A stretch of DNA of 64,000 nucleotides from positions 1 to 64,000 of the forward strand of contig NZ_JAJEQG010000012.1 in the NCBI RefSeq assembly GCF_020687245.1, read 5' to 3'. The notes under the pieces were generated by a model, which was given only the letters and a program-made list of their open reading frames with translations, was not told where the DNA came from and ran no database searches. The position numbers and the translations under genes are program-made. Source of the stretch: Faecalibacterium longum CLA-AA-H243. GTDB lineage: Bacteria; Bacillota; Clostridia; Oscillospirales; Ruminococcaceae. Numbering within the stretch: the first letter of the stretch is position 1; every line of letters begins with the position of its first letter. Below, piece by piece: positions 1 to 17,973 of the stretch.

Positions 1-269
1 TTGCATCTGAGCGATGGTGCAGTGGACGTATTAAGAAATGGAAGATTCAATGCAGACGGAGAGGTTTCGCCCACGGCAGCGTCGAAGCCAGACAGAAAAA
101 TGATAAATACCAAAAATTACCATATGACAAGTCGAAACATTTTCTGACGAAGAGACATGGATTTTCCCCCTTCGACAGGGCGAATCGGTTACAATAGCCG
201 CAGACGCGGCATTGGGATCGGCCGCGCGCGGAGAGGAGGGAAAACGAGAGAAAAAAGGAGGGACACAGG
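1..269. other. Upstream region of the dGTPase-like gene
   Basis: No gene with a start codon is supported here. Frame 1 is open from the window edge to a stop at 145-147 and could be the tail of a gene lying outside, but its 48 codons show no recognisable motif. A TACAAT -10-like hexamer at 190-195 lacks a good -35 partner. A strong AAGGAGG ribosome binding site sits at 256-262. Confidence 0.3.
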
Positions 270-1268
270 ATGGATGTGCGCACACGCACCGAAGAGATCG
301 AGCGGCTGACGCTGGCCCCGTGGGCGACGTTCAGCGATGCAAGCCGGGGCAGGCAGAGGCCGGAGGAACAGGACCCCATCCGCCCTGTGTTCCAGCGGGA
401 CCGTGACCGGGTGCTCCACTGCAAGGCGTTCCGGCGGCTCAAGCAGAAAACGCAGGTCTTCCTCTCGCCGGAGGGCGACCTCTACCGCACCCGCCTGACC
501 CACACGCTGGAAGTCTCCCAGATCGCCCGCACCATCGCCCGGGCGCTGCGGCTCAATGAGGACCTGACCGAGGCCATCAGCCTCGCCCACGACCTTGGCC
601 ACACTCCCTTCGGCCACGCCGGAGAGCGGGCGCTGGATAAGCTCACGCCCGGCGGCTTCAAGCACTATATGCAGAGCCTGCGGGTGGTGGACAAGCTCGA
701 GAAGGACGGGCAGGGCCTCAACCTGACCTGGGAGGTGCGCAACGGCATCGTCACTCACACAAAAGGCATTTGGGCCGCGACGCCCGAGGGCCGCATCGTG
801 CGGATGGCCGACCAGATCGCCTACGTCAACCACGACATCGAGGACGCCGTCCGGGCCGGTGTGCTGGACCCGGCCACCCTGCCGAAGGACTGCACTGCCG
901 TGCTGGGCCAGACGAAGTCCGCTCGCATCACCACCATGATAAACAGCATCCTCGCCCACAGCGATGGGGATGTGGGGGTCGGCGCGGAGGAGAATGAAGC
1001 CTTCCTCGCCCTGCGGGACTTCATGTATGCCACCGTGTATGTGGACAAGACCGCTAAGGCCGAGGAGCAGAAGGTGGACAAGGTCATCGGGGAGCTGTAC
1101 GAGTATTATCTGGCCCATGTGGACCAGATGTCCAACTTCTACGTCCAGCTGGCCTATCAGGACAACCCCGAGCGGGCCGTCACCGACTATATCAGCGGCA
1201 TGAGCGACGAATTTGCCATCCGGACCTTTGAGGACGTCTTTGTGCCGCGCAAGTGGCACGTTTTGTAA
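270..1268 (+). CDS. dgt: dGTPase-like HD-domain phosphohydrolase
   Basis: Predicted deoxyguanosinetriphosphate triphosphohydrolase-like protein of 332 residues, a cytoplasmic enzyme that would remove the triphosphate from dNTPs. The HD metal site is visible: His78 in HTLEVSQ, the His107-Asp108 pair in SLAHDLGHTPFGH, and later conserved histidines and aspartates in the first two thirds. The length fits the shorter Firmicute form rather than the 500-residue enterobacterial Dgt. The ATG at 270 lies 7 bases after AAGGAGG. It precedes dnaG by 21 bases, so a dgt-dnaG-rpoD operon supplying and using nucleotides for replication is likely. Its exact nucleotide preference cannot be read from sequence. 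Confidence 0.9.
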   Translation: MDVRTRTEEIERLTLAPWATFSDASRGRQRPEEQDPIRPVFQRDRDRVLHCKAFRRLKQKTQVFLSPEGDLYRTRLTHTLEVSQIARTIARALRLNEDLTEAISLAHDLGHTPFGHAGERALDKLTPGGFKHYMQSLRVVDKLEKDGQGLNLTWEVRNGIVTHTKGIWAATPEGRIVRMADQIAYVNHDIEDAVRAGVLDPATLPKDCTAVLGQTKSARITTMINSILAHSDGDVGVGAEENEAFLALRDFMYATVYVDKTAKAEEQKVDKVIGELYEYYLAHVDQMSNFYVQLAYQDNPERAVTDYISGMSDEFAIRTFEDVFVPRKWHVL

Positions 1269-1289
1269 AAAGGAGCGCCGAACATCTTT

Positions 1290-3068
1290 ATGATCCCACA
1301 CGAATATATTGAAGAGCTGACCCGCCGCACCGACATCGTGGAGCTGGTGGGCGGCTATGTCCAGCTCAAGCGGAAGGGCCGGCTCTACGGCGGTCTGTGT
1401 CCCTTCCACAGCGAGAAGACCCCCTCGTTCTACGTCTATCCGGACACCCAGAGCTTCTATTGCTTTGGCTGCGGTGCAGGCGGCGATGCAGTGACCTTTA
1501 CCAAAAAGATAAACAGCATCGACTACGTGGAGGCCGTCAAGCTGCTGGCCCAGCGGGCCGGTATGCCCGAGCCCACCGAGGACGACAAGACGGGCCGTCT
1601 GCGCAGCCGCATCCTCACCATGAACAAGGACGCGGCCCGCTTCTTCCACGCCTGCCTCAACTCCACCGTGGAGGAGGCCCGGCAGGCCCGTGCCTACTGG
1701 CGTCGGCGAGGCCTCGACGACAAGACCATCAACCGCTTCGGGCTGGGCTACGCCCCCGACGACGGGCAGGCGCTCTACCAGCATCTCCGGGACAAGGGCT
1801 ACAACCAGCAGGAGCTGGACGCCAGCGGCCTGTTCAAGCGCAGCCAGTCGGGCCGCATCTACTGCCTGTTCTGGCGGCGGGTCATGACCCCCATCTTCGA
1901 TCTGCGGGGCAACATCATCGCCTTCGGTGGCCGTGTGCTGGACGACTCCAAGCCCAAGTACGTCAACAGCCCCGAAACGCTGGTCTACCACAAGTCGGAC
2001 ACGGTGTTCGCGCTCCAAATCGCAAAGCGGAGCGCTTCCCATCGGTACGTCCTCTGCGAGGGCTACATGGATGTCATCTCTATGCATCAGGCGGGCATCG
2101 ACACCGCTGTCTGCGCCTGCGGCACGGCCCTGACGCCCGACCAGGTCAAGCTCATCAGCCAGTATGCCGATGAGGTCATCCTCAGCTACGACTCCGACGA
2201 GGCGGGCCAGAAAGCCACCCTCCGCTCGCTGGAACTGTTCCGTAACAGCCCGGTGCGGGTGGGCGTGCTGCAGATCCCGGGCGCGAAAGACCCGGACGAG
2301 TACATCAAGAAATACGGTGCCGACCGCTTCAAAGCCCTGCTGGACGGCGTGGGCAATGCGCTGGACTTCCGGCTGGGCCGTCTGCGCAGTCAGTACGACC
2401 TCAAACAGGATGCTCAGCGTCTCGAGTACGTCAAGGAAGCGGTGGAGATGCTGGCGCAGCGCTCCAACCCCACCGAGCAGGAGGTCTACGCCGGGCGTCT
2501 GGCCGAGGAGACGAACATCTCCAAGACTGCCATCATGGCCCAGCTGGCCGACGCCGTGAAGAAAGCGGGCAGCAGGCGCCGCCGGGAGCAGAACCGCGCC
2601 CGCCTGAAAGAGGGCGAAATGGACCGGATCAAAGTCCCCTACGGCGCAGGCCGGGGCGCACTGGGCATGGCCAGCGCAGAGCAGCGGCTTCTTGCCGCCA
2701 TGCTGCGGGAGCCGGGCTATATCGATAAGGTGAGCGCCCAGCTCAGGCCGGAACAGTTTTTGCAGCCCCAGCAGAAGGAGCTGTACGAAGCCATGCTCCG
2801 CTGCAAGGAGCAGGGGGTGGAGGTGAGCCTCGCCACCCTGCGGGCCTTTGTCAGCGAGGAAGCTCTGAATGAATTGAGCCGTCTTGCGGCACAATACAGC
2901 GATGTGAACTGTACGCCGGAGGACATCAAGCTCTATCTGGAACGCATTGCCCGGGGGACTCCCGTGGCCAGCCGCGCCGCCAGTATGTCAACCAACGATA
3001 TTGAACAGTATCTCCAGTCGATGCGGGAACAAAAGCAGGGAACTGCTGACGCAGAAGATTCGGTCTGA
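1290..3068 (+). CDS. dnaG: DNA primase DnaG
   Basis: Makes the RNA primers for lagging-strand synthesis at the replication fork. The 592 residues hold the three classical parts: an N-terminal CHC2 zinc finger (Cys37, His40, Cys58, Cys61), a central catalytic core with the TOPRIM motifs LCEGYMDVIS near residue 255 and SYDSDEAG near residue 300, and a C-terminal helicase-binding region. Length is normal for Firmicutes. The ATG at 1290 follows an AAGGAG at about 1270 with a rather long spacer. It stands between the dgt-like gene and rpoD, the usual macromolecular-synthesis arrangement. Confidence 0.97.
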   Translation: MIPHEYIEELTRRTDIVELVGGYVQLKRKGRLYGGLCPFHSEKTPSFYVYPDTQSFYCFGCGAGGDAVTFTKKINSIDYVEAVKLLAQRAGMPEPTEDDKTGRLRSRILTMNKDAARFFHACLNSTVEEARQARAYWRRRGLDDKTINRFGLGYAPDDGQALYQHLRDKGYNQQELDASGLFKRSQSGRIYCLFWRRVMTPIFDLRGNIIAFGGRVLDDSKPKYVNSPETLVYHKSDTVFALQIAKRSASHRYVLCEGYMDVISMHQAGIDTAVCACGTALTPDQVKLISQYADEVILSYDSDEAGQKATLRSLELFRNSPVRVGVLQIPGAKDPDEYIKKYGADRFKALLDGVGNALDFRLGRLRSQYDLKQDAQRLEYVKEAVEMLAQRSNPTEQEVYAGRLAEETNISKTAIMAQLADAVKKAGSRRRREQNRARLKEGEMDRIKVPYGAGRGALGMASAEQRLLAAMLREPGYIDKVSAQLRPEQFLQPQQKELYEAMLRCKEQGVEVSLATLRAFVSEEALNELSRLAAQYSDVNCTPEDIKLYLERIARGTPVASRAASMSTNDIEQYLQSMREQKQGTADAEDSV

Positions 3069-3104
3069 TCTCTCCACCGGCTGGGGCCGGAAGGAGAAGC
3101 ACAG

Positions 3105-4184
3105 ATGCAGAAAATGTCACAGACGGAAGAAATGGCGAAGATGCTGGCGGGACGCGCCCGCCGCCATGTCCTGACGCCCGAGCAGGTGAGTCGTGCCATG
3201 GAAGAGCAGGACTTCGACCCGGCGGGGCTGGACGAACTGTATGCCGCACTGGAGATGCGGGGCGTGCAGGTGGCCGAGGAAGAGACAGAGCTGCCGCTTC
3301 TGGACGAAGAGCAGATCGGAAAGCTCGAGCATGAGCTGTCTGCCGAAGGCGTGGCGCTGGACGACCCGGTGAAGACCTATCTGAAAGAGATCGGCCGGGT
3401 ACCGCTGCTCTCGGCGGAAGAGGAAGCCGCCCTTGCCCGTGCTGCGCAGGCAGGGGACGAGGACGCCCGCCGCCGTCTCAGCGAAGCGAACCTCCGCCTC
3501 GTCGTCTCGGTGGCAAAGCGGTATGCCGGGCGGGGCCTGCCCTTCCTCGATTTGATCCAGGAAGGCAACCTCGGCCTGATGAAGGCGGCGGAGAAGTTCG
3601 AGCCGGACCGGGGCTTCAAGTTCTCGACCTACGCCACCTGGTGGATACGCCAGTCCATCACCCGGGCCATCGCCGACCAGGGCCGCACCATCCGCATCCC
3701 GGTGCATCTGGTGGAGAGCATCAACCGGGTGAAGAAGACGGCAGGAGAGCTGCTGCGCCGCACAGGCCGGGAGCCCACCGCCGAGGAGATCGCCGCCCAG
3801 CTGGACATGGAGCCCGCCCGGGTGCGGGAGCTGATACAGCTGGCTCAGGACCCCATCAGCCTCGAGACGCCGGTGGGGGAGGAAGAGGACGCCCACCTCG
3901 AGGACTTCATCCAGGACGATGAGGCAGGCGTCCCCGCCGACGAGGCCGGGCGGCAGCTGCTCCGCCGGGAGCTGATGAATGTGCTCAAGAGCCTGACGCC
4001 CCGGGAAGAGCGGGTCATCGCCCTCCGCTTCGGTTTGGAGGATGGCCGCGCCCGGACGCTGGAAGAGCTGGGCCGGGAGTTCAACGTCACCCGGGAGCGG
4101 GTGCGCCAGATAGAGGCCAAAGCCCTGCGCAAGCTCCGCCACCCCAGCCGGGCCAAGCGCCTGCGGGATTATCTGGATGAATAA
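3105..4184 (+). CDS. rpoD: RNA polymerase primary sigma factor (sigma-A/RpoD)
   Basis: Housekeeping sigma factor of 359 residues that directs RNA polymerase to -35/-10 promoters. Seen in order: a short region 1.1-like N terminus, region 1.2 ([13 protein letters not shown]), region 2 with [15 protein letters not shown] and the -10-binding [10 protein letters not shown], region 3, and region 4 with the helix-turn-helix [27 protein letters not shown] site precedes the ATG. The gap from dnaG is 36 bases, so it is probably cotranscribed. The TTGACA/TATAAT-like promoters elsewhere in the window fit such a factor. Confidence 0.97.
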   Translation: MQKMSQTEEMAKMLAGRARRHVLTPEQVSRAMEEQDFDPAGLDELYAALEMRGVQVAEEETELPLLDEEQIGKLEHELSAEGVALDDPVKTYLKEIGRVPLLSAEEEAALARAAQAGDEDARRRLSEANLRLVVSVAKRYAGRGLPFLDLIQEGNLGLMKAAEKFEPDRGFKFSTYATWWIRQSITRAIADQGRTIRIPVHLVESINRVKKTAGELLRRTGREPTAEEIAAQLDMEPARVRELIQLAQDPISLETPVGEEEDAHLEDFIQDDEAGVPADEAGRQLLRRELMNVLKSLTPREERVIALRFGLEDGRARTLEELGREFNVTRERVRQIEAKALRKLRHPSRAKRLRDYLDE

Positions 4185-4349
4185 ACTGCATTGCAAGAGT
4201 AAATGGTGACAAAATGCACAAGGGTGTTTTTGTCTGGAACGTAAAAAACAAAAAAATCAACCCCAAAATCACGCAAAGCATACACGTTTCCGGGTGTCCG
4301 ATAAAAGAGGGCGTCCGGGAATTTTTTTGCATCAAAACGGAAAAATGGC

Positions 4350-4378
4350 TTGACAACAGGGGTTTTAGGGTGTATACT
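4350..4378 (+). promoter_or_regulatory. Sigma-A promoter of rpoBC
   Basis: TTGACA at 4350-4355, a 17-base spacer and TATACT at 4373-4378. It lies in the 390-base gap between rpoD and rpoB and would give a leader of about 190 bases. The leader contains a GC-rich inverted repeat (TGCGC near 4407 with GCGCA near 4425) but no family of structured leader that I recognise. Confidence 0.85.
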
Positions 4379-4573
4379 GCATTAGTATCACATAATGGCC
4401 TAGTGCGCCAAAAAGGGAGTTTGCGCAGCATGAGCGGAACGGGTTCCACCGAAAAGTTTGTGCAAAACGCCGGACTTCTGCGCGCGGTGCAGGCCGAATT
4501 ATGTGTGTCTGCTCAAATTCGACCTGCATTTTGCAACATCCGTAGAGTATAAAAGTAAGGAGTGGTTGATTTT

Positions 4574-8401
<3,828 letters not shown>

Positions 8402-8428
8402 TAAGGCCCCTTTGAGAAAGCTGTGTTT

Positions 8429-8460
8429 CCCTGCGCGGTGCGCGTGCTGCCGCCGCAGGG
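8429..8460 (+). other. Intercistronic hairpin rpoB-rpoC
   Basis: CCCTGCG at 8429-8435 pairs with CGCAGGG at 8454-8460, with further CGG/CCG pairing inside. No T run follows, so it is more likely an RNA processing or stability element than a terminator. Confidence 0.45.
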
Positions 8461-8534
8461 CAGGGGAGGGCAGCGGGTCTTCCAACGTCAACTGTTATCA
8501 TCGAGACTATAAAGATTAAGAAAGGGTTCGTTTC

Positions 8535-12110
<3,576 letters not shown>

Positions 12111-12144
12111 GCTTCCCGTCACAGTTCTCTTAGAGTAAATATGA

Positions 12145-12187
12145 GAGCCGCTTTTGTGGAGAGTATCCGTGAAGGCGGCTCTTTTTA
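12145..12187 (+). terminator. Terminator after rpoC
   Basis: GAGCCGC at 12145-12151 pairs with GCGGCTC at 12175-12181, followed by TTTTT. It separates rpoBC from the str operon. Confidence 0.8.
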
Positions 12188-12303
12188 TGGAAGCAGGAAC
12201 GAAAGGCTCTCCCTTTGGAAGAGGCTTGAGAGAACGATTTTTTGCCCTAAAGGACAGCAAAAAACCTTTCGGCGAATAAAACAAAAAAATATTGGAAAAA
12301 CTG

Positions 12304-12332
12304 TTGACATTCCTGATGAAAACGGGTATTAT
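12304..12332 (+). promoter_or_regulatory. Sigma-A promoter of the rpsL operon
   Basis: TTGACA at 12304-12309, a 17-base spacer and TATTAT at 12327-12332. An AT-rich upstream stretch at 12240-12300 could act as an UP element, as expected for a ribosomal protein operon. Confidence 0.85.
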
Positions 12333-12418
12333 ATAACTGTTGCGCGTCCCACACAGGGATAGTGCGGCAAAAAAGTCGGAAAACATCCGATGTTCATCAT
12401 TAAGAAAGGAGAAAACCA

Positions 12419-12847
12419 ATGCCTACTTTTAACCAGCTTGTACGCAAAGGCCGTCAGGTCCTGGCTACGAAGAGCACTGCTCCCGCACTGCTGAAGACTT
12501 ACAACTCTCAGAAGAAACAGTATTCTGATCTGAACAGCCCCCAGAAGCGCGGTGTCTGCACTGCAGTCCGTACCATGACCCCCAAGAAGCCTAACTCTGC
12601 TCTGCGTAAGGTCGCCCGTGTCCGCCTCACGAATGGTATCGAGGTCACCTCTTACATTCCCGGTATCGGCCATAACCTGCAGGAGCACTCCGTCGTGCTG
12701 ATCCGTGGTGGTCGTGTTAAGGACCTCCCCGGTGTGCGTTACCACATCATCCGTGGTACTCTGGATACCCAGGGTGTTGCAGGCCGTAATCAGGCCCGCT
12801 CCAAGTACGGCGCAAAGCGTCCTAAGGCCGGTGCTGCAAAGAAGTAA
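12419..12847 (+). CDS. rpsL: 30S ribosomal protein S12
   Basis: S12 of 142 residues, part of the decoding centre of the small subunit. The conserved [17 protein letters not shown] and [12 protein letters not shown] blocks are present, and both lysines at which streptomycin-resistance substitutions usually occur are unchanged. The ATG follows AAGGAG. The first gene of a classical str operon, rpsL-rpsG-fusA, then tuf. Confidence 0.98.
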   Translation: MPTFNQLVRKGRQVLATKSTAPALLKTYNSQKKQYSDLNSPQKRGVCTAVRTMTPKKPNSALRKVARVRLTNGIEVTSYIPGIGHNLQEHSVVLIRGGRVKDLPGVRYHIIRGTLDTQGVAGRNQARSKYGAKRPKAGAAKK

Positions 12848-13010
12848 TTGAGGAACGAACCGCCATAAACGGCTTTCCATTATATAAATAACAAGTCCGC
12901 AGAAACGTGCGGAGGGCAACAGTTTATGTAAGGTCAGCTCTTTGTGACACAACGGGAGTTTTATTACTTTCGAGTACCGATGATATCATTCTGTGAAGGA
13001 GGGAAGAAAG

Positions 13011-13481
13011 ATGCCTAGAAGAGGTAACATTGCTAAGCGCGATGTCTTAGCTGATCCTATTTACAATTCCAAGATGGTCACCCGTCTGGTCAACAGCGTC
13101 ATGCTGGACGGCAAGAAGGGCGTCGCTCAGAAGATCGTTTACGAGGCTTTCTCCATGATTCAGGAGAAGACTGGCAACGATCCTCTCGAGACTTTCGAGA
13201 AGGCGATGGAGAACATCATGCCCAGCCTCGAGTGCAAGACCCGCCGTGTTGGCGGCGCTAACTACCAGGTCCCCCTGGAGGTCAGCCCCGCTCGCCGCGA
13301 GACTCTGGGCCTGCGCTGGCTGACTGCTTACAGCCGCAGCCGTGGTGAGAAGACCATGGCCCAGCGCCTGGCTGCTGAGATCATGGATGCTGCCAACAAC
13401 ACCGGCAACGCCGTGAAGAAGCGCGAGGATACCCACAAGATGGCCGAGGCCAACAAGGCTTTCGCTCATTTCCGTTATTGA
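13011..13481 (+). CDS. rpsG: 30S ribosomal protein S7
   Basis: S7 of 156 residues, which nucleates assembly of the 30S head and contacts the E site. The start is ATG 13011 ([10 protein letters not shown]), 7 bases after GAAGGAGGG at 12995-13003; a longer reading from 12993 would swallow the ribosome binding site. The 163-base gap from rpsL contains a short GTCCGC/GTGCGG hairpin that might be a translational control site, which is only an inference. Confidence 0.97.
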   Translation: MPRRGNIAKRDVLADPIYNSKMVTRLVNSVMLDGKKGVAQKIVYEAFSMIQEKTGNDPLETFEKAMENIMPSLECKTRRVGGANYQVPLEVSPARRETLGLRWLTAYSRSRGEKTMAQRLAAEIMDAANNTGNAVKKREDTHKMAEANKAFAHFRY

Positions 13482-13505
13482 TCTGTTCTGTAGGAGGTTA
13501 ATTTC

Positions 13506-15632
13506 ATGGCTACTCCCAGAGAAGTTTCTCTTCAGATGACGAGAAATATCGGCATTATGGCCCACATCGATGCTGGTAAGACCACCACTACCGAGCGTAT
13601 TCTGTACTACACCGGCATCAACCACAAGATCGGCGAGGTTCACGACGGCGGCGCTACCATGGACTGGATGGTTCAGGAGCAGGAGCGTGGTATCACCATC
13701 ACCTCCGCAGCTACCACTTGCTACTGGAGCCACTCTGAGACTCAGAAGGACCCTGTTGCATTCAAGAAGAATCGTCACCGCATCAATATCATCGACACCC
13801 CGGGCCACGTTGACTTCACTGTTGAGGTCCAGCGTTCTCTGCGCGTCCTGGACGGTTCTGTGACCGTTCTGGCTGCTAAGGGCGGTGTCGAGCCTCAGTC
13901 TGAGACCGTCTGGCGTCAGGCTGATGAGTACAAAGTCCCCCGTATGGTGTACGTCAACAAGATGGACACCATGGGTGCTGACTTCTTCCGCTGCATCAAG
14001 ATGCTGCACGATCGTCTGCACGCCAACGGCGTGGCCATTCAGCTGCCCATCGGTCAGGAGGATACCTTCCGTGGTATCGTTGACCTGGTCGATATGAACG
14101 CTGAGGTCTACTACGACGATATGGGCAACGATATGCGCACCGAGCCTATCCCCGAGGATATGCGTGAGCAGGCTGAGGAGTATCGCAACATCCTCGTTGA
14201 GGCTGTTGCCGAGAACGACGAAGAGCTCATGGAGAAGTACCTCGAGGGTGAGGAGATCACCCGTGAGGAACTGAAGGCTGCTATCCGCAAAGAGACTATT
14301 GCGAACACTCTGGTCCCCGTTGTCTGTGGTTCTTCCTACAAGAACCGCGGCGTGCAGAAGCTGCTGGACGCTATCGTTGACTATATGCCCGCACCTACCG
14401 ATGTCGAGGACATCAAGGGTGTGAATCCTGAGACCGAAGAGCAGGAGACCCGTCCGTCTTCCGACGACGCTCCCTTCGCAGCTCTGGCCTTCAAGATCGC
14501 TACCGACCCCTTCGTTGGTAAGCTGGCATACTTCCGTGTCTACTCCGGTAAGGTCGAGGCAGGTACTACTGTCTACAACTCCGTGAAGGACAGCAAGGAG
14601 CGTATGGGCCGCATCCTGCAGATGCACTCCAACCACCGCAAGGATATCGACTGCTGCTACGCAGGTGATATTGCTGCTGTCGTTGGTCTGAAGAACACCA
14701 CCACTGGTGATACTCTGTGTGATGAGAATCATCCCATCATTCTGGAGTCCATGAAGTTCCCCGAGCCCGTTATCCGCGTCGCCATCGAGCCTAAGACCAA
14801 GGCCGGCAACGAGAAGATGGGCATCGCGCTGGCAAAGCTGGCCGAAGAGGATCCTACCTTCAAGACCTACACCGACGAAGAGACTGGTCAGACCATCATC
14901 GCCGGCATGGGCGAGCTCCATCTGGAGATTATCGTCGACCGTCTGCTCCGTGAGTTCAAGGTCGAGGCTAATGTCGGCGCACCTCAGGTCGCTTACCGTG
15001 AGACCATCCGCAAGGAGGCCAACCAGGAGACCAAGTACGCTCGTCAGTCTGGTGGTAAGGGCCAGTACGGTCACGTCAAGATCAAGATCGAGCCCAACGA
15101 GCCCGGTAAGGGTTATGAGTTCGTCAACGCCATCGTTGGCGGCGCTATCCCGAAGGAATACATCCCGGCTATCGACAACGGTATCCAGGGTGCTATGAAG
15201 TCCGGCGTTCTGGCAGGCTATCCTGTTGTTGACGTCAAGGTCACCCTGTGGGATGGTTCTTATCATGAGGTCGACTCCTCTGAGATGGCCTTCTCCATTG
15301 CAGGTTCTATGGCCTTCAAGGATGCTATGCGCAAGGCTGATCCTATCATCACCGAGCCCATCATGAAGGTCGCTGTCATCGTTCCCGATGAGTATCTGGG
15401 CGATGTCATCGGCGATCTGAATGCTCGCCGTGGTCAGATCCAGGGCATGGAGGCAATGGCTGGCACCCAGCGTGTCAACGCATTCGTTCCTCTGGCTCAG
15501 ATGTTCGGCTACGCCACCGACCTGCGTTCCAAGACCCAGGGCCGTGGCCAGTATGTCATGGAGCCGTCTCACTACGAGCCGGTGCCTAAGAACATCGCTG
15601 ATCAGATCATCGCAGGCCGCACTAAGGGCTGA
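13506..15632 (+). CDS. fusA: Elongation factor G
   Basis: Translocation GTPase of 708 residues. GTPase motifs are intact: [14 protein letters not shown] (G1), DTPGHVDFT (G3) and NKMD (G4). Domains II to V follow at normal length, ending in the domain V region around residue 690. It begins 24 bases after rpsG with a TAGGAGG site, so it belongs to the rpsL-rpsG unit. Transcription probably ends at the hairpins directly behind it. Confidence 0.98.
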   Translation: MATPREVSLQMTRNIGIMAHIDAGKTTTTERILYYTGINHKIGEVHDGGATMDWMVQEQERGITITSAATTCYWSHSETQKDPVAFKKNRHRINIIDTPGHVDFTVEVQRSLRVLDGSVTVLAAKGGVEPQSETVWRQADEYKVPRMVYVNKMDTMGADFFRCIKMLHDRLHANGVAIQLPIGQEDTFRGIVDLVDMNAEVYYDDMGNDMRTEPIPEDMREQAEEYRNILVEAVAENDEELMEKYLEGEEITREELKAAIRKETIANTLVPVVCGSSYKNRGVQKLLDAIVDYMPAPTDVEDIKGVNPETEEQETRPSSDDAPFAALAFKIATDPFVGKLAYFRVYSGKVEAGTTVYNSVKDSKERMGRILQMHSNHRKDIDCCYAGDIAAVVGLKNTTTGDTLCDENHPIILESMKFPEPVIRVAIEPKTKAGNEKMGIALAKLAEEDPTFKTYTDEETGQTIIAGMGELHLEIIVDRLLREFKVEANVGAPQVAYRETIRKEANQETKYARQSGGKGQYGHVKIKIEPNEPGKGYEFVNAIVGGAIPKEYIPAIDNGIQGAMKSGVLAGYPVVDVKVTLWDGSYHEVDSSEMAFSIAGSMAFKDAMRKADPIITEPIMKVAVIVPDEYLGDVIGDLNARRGQIQGMEAMAGTQRVNAFVPLAQMFGYATDLRSKTQGRGQYVMEPSHYEPVPKNIADQIIAGRTKG

Positions 15633-15652
15633 TCGTTGAAAAACGGATAAAG

Positions 15653-15711
15653 ATTTTGCCGGGGTAGTGTAGCTCCGGCAAAATTTCCTGTAAAACACTT
15701 GATTTTACAGG
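15653..15711 (+). terminator. Two hairpins after fusA
   Basis: ATTTTGCCGG at 15653-15662 pairs with CCGGCAAAAT at 15675-15684, and CCTGTAAAA at 15687-15695 pairs with TTTTACAGG at 15703-15711. The first is the better terminator. The second overlaps the -35 of the tuf promoter, so it could instead be regulatory. Confidence 0.6.
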
Positions 15712-15727
15712 TGGAATCTAGTAGAAT
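15699..15727 (+). promoter_or_regulatory. Promoter of tuf
   Basis: TTGATT at 15699-15704, a 17-base spacer and TAGAAT at 15722-15727, giving tuf its own start independent of the str operon. Confidence 0.75.
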
Positions 15728-15803
15728 AGTTTTGCAATGCAATTCTGTATTAGCAGGACTGTTGTAACCAATATCAAAACCTAATTTAAGGGAGGATATT
15801 CCA

Positions 15804-17009
15804 ATGGCTGAAAAGGCAAAGTTCGACCGTTCTAAGCCGCATGTTAACATCGGCACCATCGGTCACGTTGACCACGGCAAGACCACTCTGACCGCTGCTA
15901 TCACCAAGTACTTGGCTCTGAAGGGTGACGCAGACTTCATGGACTACGCCAACATCGATAAGGCTCCTGAGGAGCGTGCTCGTGGTATCACGATCAACTC
16001 CGCTCACGTTGAGTATCAGACCGACGCTCGTCACTATGCTCACGTTGACTGCCCGGGCCATGCTGACTACGTCAAGAACATGATCACTGGTGCTGCTCAG
16101 ATGGACGGCGCTATCCTGGTCGTTGCTGCTACCGACGGTCCCATGCCCCAGACCCGTGAGCACATCCTGCTGGCTCGTCAGGTCGGCGTGCCCTATATCG
16201 TTGTCTTCATGAACAAGTGCGATATGGTCGATGACGAAGAGCTGCTGGATCTGGTCGAGATGGAGATCCGTGAGCTGCTGTCCGAGTACGACTTCCCGGG
16301 CGACGACACCCCGATCATTCGTGGTTCCGCTCTGAAGGCTCTGGAGTCTGACTCTAAGGATCCCGATGCTCCCGAGTATGCTTGCATCAAGGAGCTGATG
16401 GACGCTGTCGATACCTATATCCCCAACCCCGATCGTGAGGAGGACAAGCCCTTCCTGATGCCCATCGAGGATGTCATGACCATCTCTGGCCGTGGTACTG
16501 TTGCTACCGGTCGTGTTGAGCGTGGTATGGCCAAGGTTGGCGATGCAATGGAGATCGTCGGCATCAAGCCCGATCGTCTGAGCACCACCATCACCGGTCT
16601 GGAAATGTTCCGTAAGTCTCTGGACTTCGCTGAGGCTGGCGATAACATCGGCGCTCTGCTGCGTGGTGTTGACCGTACCCAGATCGAGCGTGGCCAGGTT
16701 CTGGCTAAGCCCGGTTCTGTCCATCCCCACAAGGTCTTCGAGTCCCAGGTCTACGTTCTGACCAAGGACGAAGGCGGCCGTCACACCCCGTTCTTCTCCA
16801 ACTATCGTCCTCAGTTCTACTTCCGTACCACCGACGTGACCGGCATCATCACCCTGCCGGAAGGCACCGAGATGTGCATGCCTGGCGATAACGTCATGAT
16901 GCACGTTGAGCTGCTGACCCCCGTCGCTATGGAAGAGGGCCTGCGTTTCGCTATCCGTGAGGGTGGCCGTACCGTTGGTTCCGGCGTCGTCGGCAAGATC
17001 ATTGAGTGA
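15804..17009 (+). CDS. tuf: Elongation factor Tu
   Basis: Delivers aminoacyl-tRNA to the ribosome as the EF-Tu-GTP complex. 401 residues with G1 [16 protein letters not shown]3 DCPGHADY and G4 NKCD. Domains II and III are complete. The ATG lies behind AAGGGAGG. Its own promoter and two tandem terminators make it a single-gene unit. Codon use is strongly biased, as expected for a highly expressed gene. Confidence 0.98.
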   Translation: MAEKAKFDRSKPHVNIGTIGHVDHGKTTLTAAITKYLALKGDADFMDYANIDKAPEERARGITINSAHVEYQTDARHYAHVDCPGHADYVKNMITGAAQMDGAILVVAATDGPMPQTREHILLARQVGVPYIVVFMNKCDMVDDEELLDLVEMEIRELLSEYDFPGDDTPIIRGSALKALESDSKDPDAPEYACIKELMDAVDTYIPNPDREEDKPFLMPIEDVMTISGRGTVATGRVERGMAKVGDAMEIVGIKPDRLSTTITGLEMFRKSLDFAEAGDNIGALLRGVDRTQIERGQVLAKPGSVHPHKVFESQVYVLTKDEGGRHTPFFSNYRPQFYFRTTDVTGIITLPEGTEMCMPGDNVMMHVELLTPVAMEEGLRFAIREGGRTVGSGVVGKIIE

Positions 17010-17052
17010 TTTTGTCCTTGAACGTCAGTTCTAAGGCGAACTAAGCACTTAT

Positions 17053-17091
17053 AAAGACCTTCCCATTCCGGAGAGTGGGAAGGTCTTTTTT
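17053..17091 (+). terminator. Terminator 1 after tuf
   Basis: AAAGACCTTCCCA at 17053-17065 pairs with TGGGAAGGTCTTT at 17076-17088, with a T run to 17091. Confidence 0.9.
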
Positions 17092-17097
17092 GTTTGC

Positions 17098-17128
17098 ATC
17101 CTCTGCCTTTCCAGACAGAGGATTTTTT
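17098..17128 (+). terminator. Terminator 2 after tuf
   Basis: ATCCTCTG at 17098-17105 pairs with CAGAGGAT at 17116-17123, followed by five T. A back-up terminator for a strongly transcribed gene. Confidence 0.75.
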
Positions 17129-17152
17129 GCGGCGCATAGCACAACTTTATGG

Positions 17153-17181
17153 TTTACAAAGATTGGTTGTCGTGGTATACT
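17153..17181 (+). promoter_or_regulatory. Promoter of the GyrI-like gene
   Basis: TTTACA at 17153-17158, a 17-base spacer and TATACT at 17176-17181. Confidence 0.7.
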
Positions 17182-17284
17182 GGCGCTGAAAGAACAAGCA
17201 GCATTGGAACTTGGTTTGGACCGACGTGAGCTGTCGGACACACTGACGAAGGAGCTGCTGGACAGGCAGAGGAGGTCAGCGACG

Positions 17285-17902
17285 ATGGCGTTTGATTATA
17301 AGAAGGAATATAAGGCACTCTACCAACCACCTCGTGAGCCGCAGTTTGTCACCGTGCCAGCCATGACCTTTGCCGCAGTGCGAGGGCAGGGCGACCCCAA
17401 CGACCCTACAGGCGAGTACAAAGCAGCCATCGAGCTGCTGTATGGCCTGCTCTACACCATCAAGATGAGCAAGAAGGGCAGTCACCGGGTGGACGGTTAC
17501 TTTGACTTCGTAGTGCCTCCGCTGGAAGGGCTGTGGGAACAGACGGGAACCGGGAAGGAAAGCTTCCACTGGACATCCATGCTCCGCCTACCGGAGTTCG
17601 TGACCCGGGAAGAGTTCGACTGGGCGGTCCGGGAAGCGACAGCCAAAAAGAAAAAGGATTTCTCCAAGGTCGAGTTCTTCACCTACGATGAGGGCCTCTG
17701 TGTCCAGTGTATGCACCTCGGCTCTTACGACGACGAGCCGGAGACGCTGGCCCGGATGAATGCCTTTGCGGCAGAGCAGGGCTATGCGGTGGACTTCTCT
17801 GAGACGCGCTTTCACCACGAGCTCTATCTCTCCGACCCCAACCGCACCGCGCCGGAAAAGCGGAAGACCATCCTGCGACACCCGCTCAAATCAAGCTTGT
17901 AA
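17285..17902 (+). CDS. GyrI-like small-molecule-binding domain protein
   Basis: A 205-residue protein made almost entirely of a GyrI-like (SHS2-fold) ligand-binding domain, as found at the C terminus of AraC/MerR-type multidrug sensors, but with no DNA-binding domain attached. The opening MAFDYKKEYKALY and the EYKAAIELLYGLLYTIKM segment are typical of stand-alone members. Start chosen at ATG 17285, 8 bases after AGGAGG at 17271-17276; the frame is open further upstream to 17075, but that part runs through the promoter and is not coding. Ligand and partner are unknown. Confidence 0.85.
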   Translation: MAFDYKKEYKALYQPPREPQFVTVPAMTFAAVRGQGDPNDPTGEYKAAIELLYGLLYTIKMSKKGSHRVDGYFDFVVPPLEGLWEQTGTGKESFHWTSMLRLPEFVTREEFDWAVREATAKKKKDFSKVEFFTYDEGLCVQCMHLGSYDDEPETLARMNAFAAEQGYAVDFSETRFHHELYLSDPNRTAPEKRKTILRHPLKSSL

Positions 17903-17924
17903 TCCAGCCCCAGGCCGCTATAAT
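17897..17924 (+). promoter_or_regulatory. Promoter of the cupin gene
   Basis: TTGTAA at 17897-17902, a 16-base spacer and TATAAT at 17919-17924. The -35 overlaps the stop codon of the GyrI-like gene. Confidence 0.6.
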
Positions 17925-17973
17925 AGAAGAAAGAAAAAAGCCGCTGTCTGGCGGCGGAAAACGAGGAATGGAT

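Noticed and set aside
189-2894. Very long minus-strand open frame opposite the dGTPase and primase genes
   Set aside because: Mirror frame of GC-rich coding sequence; no ribosome binding site and no motif.
17075-17284. N-terminal extension of the GyrI-like protein
   Set aside because: It would cover the tuf terminator and the promoter at 17153-17181; the AGGAGG at 17271-17276 decides for ATG 17285.
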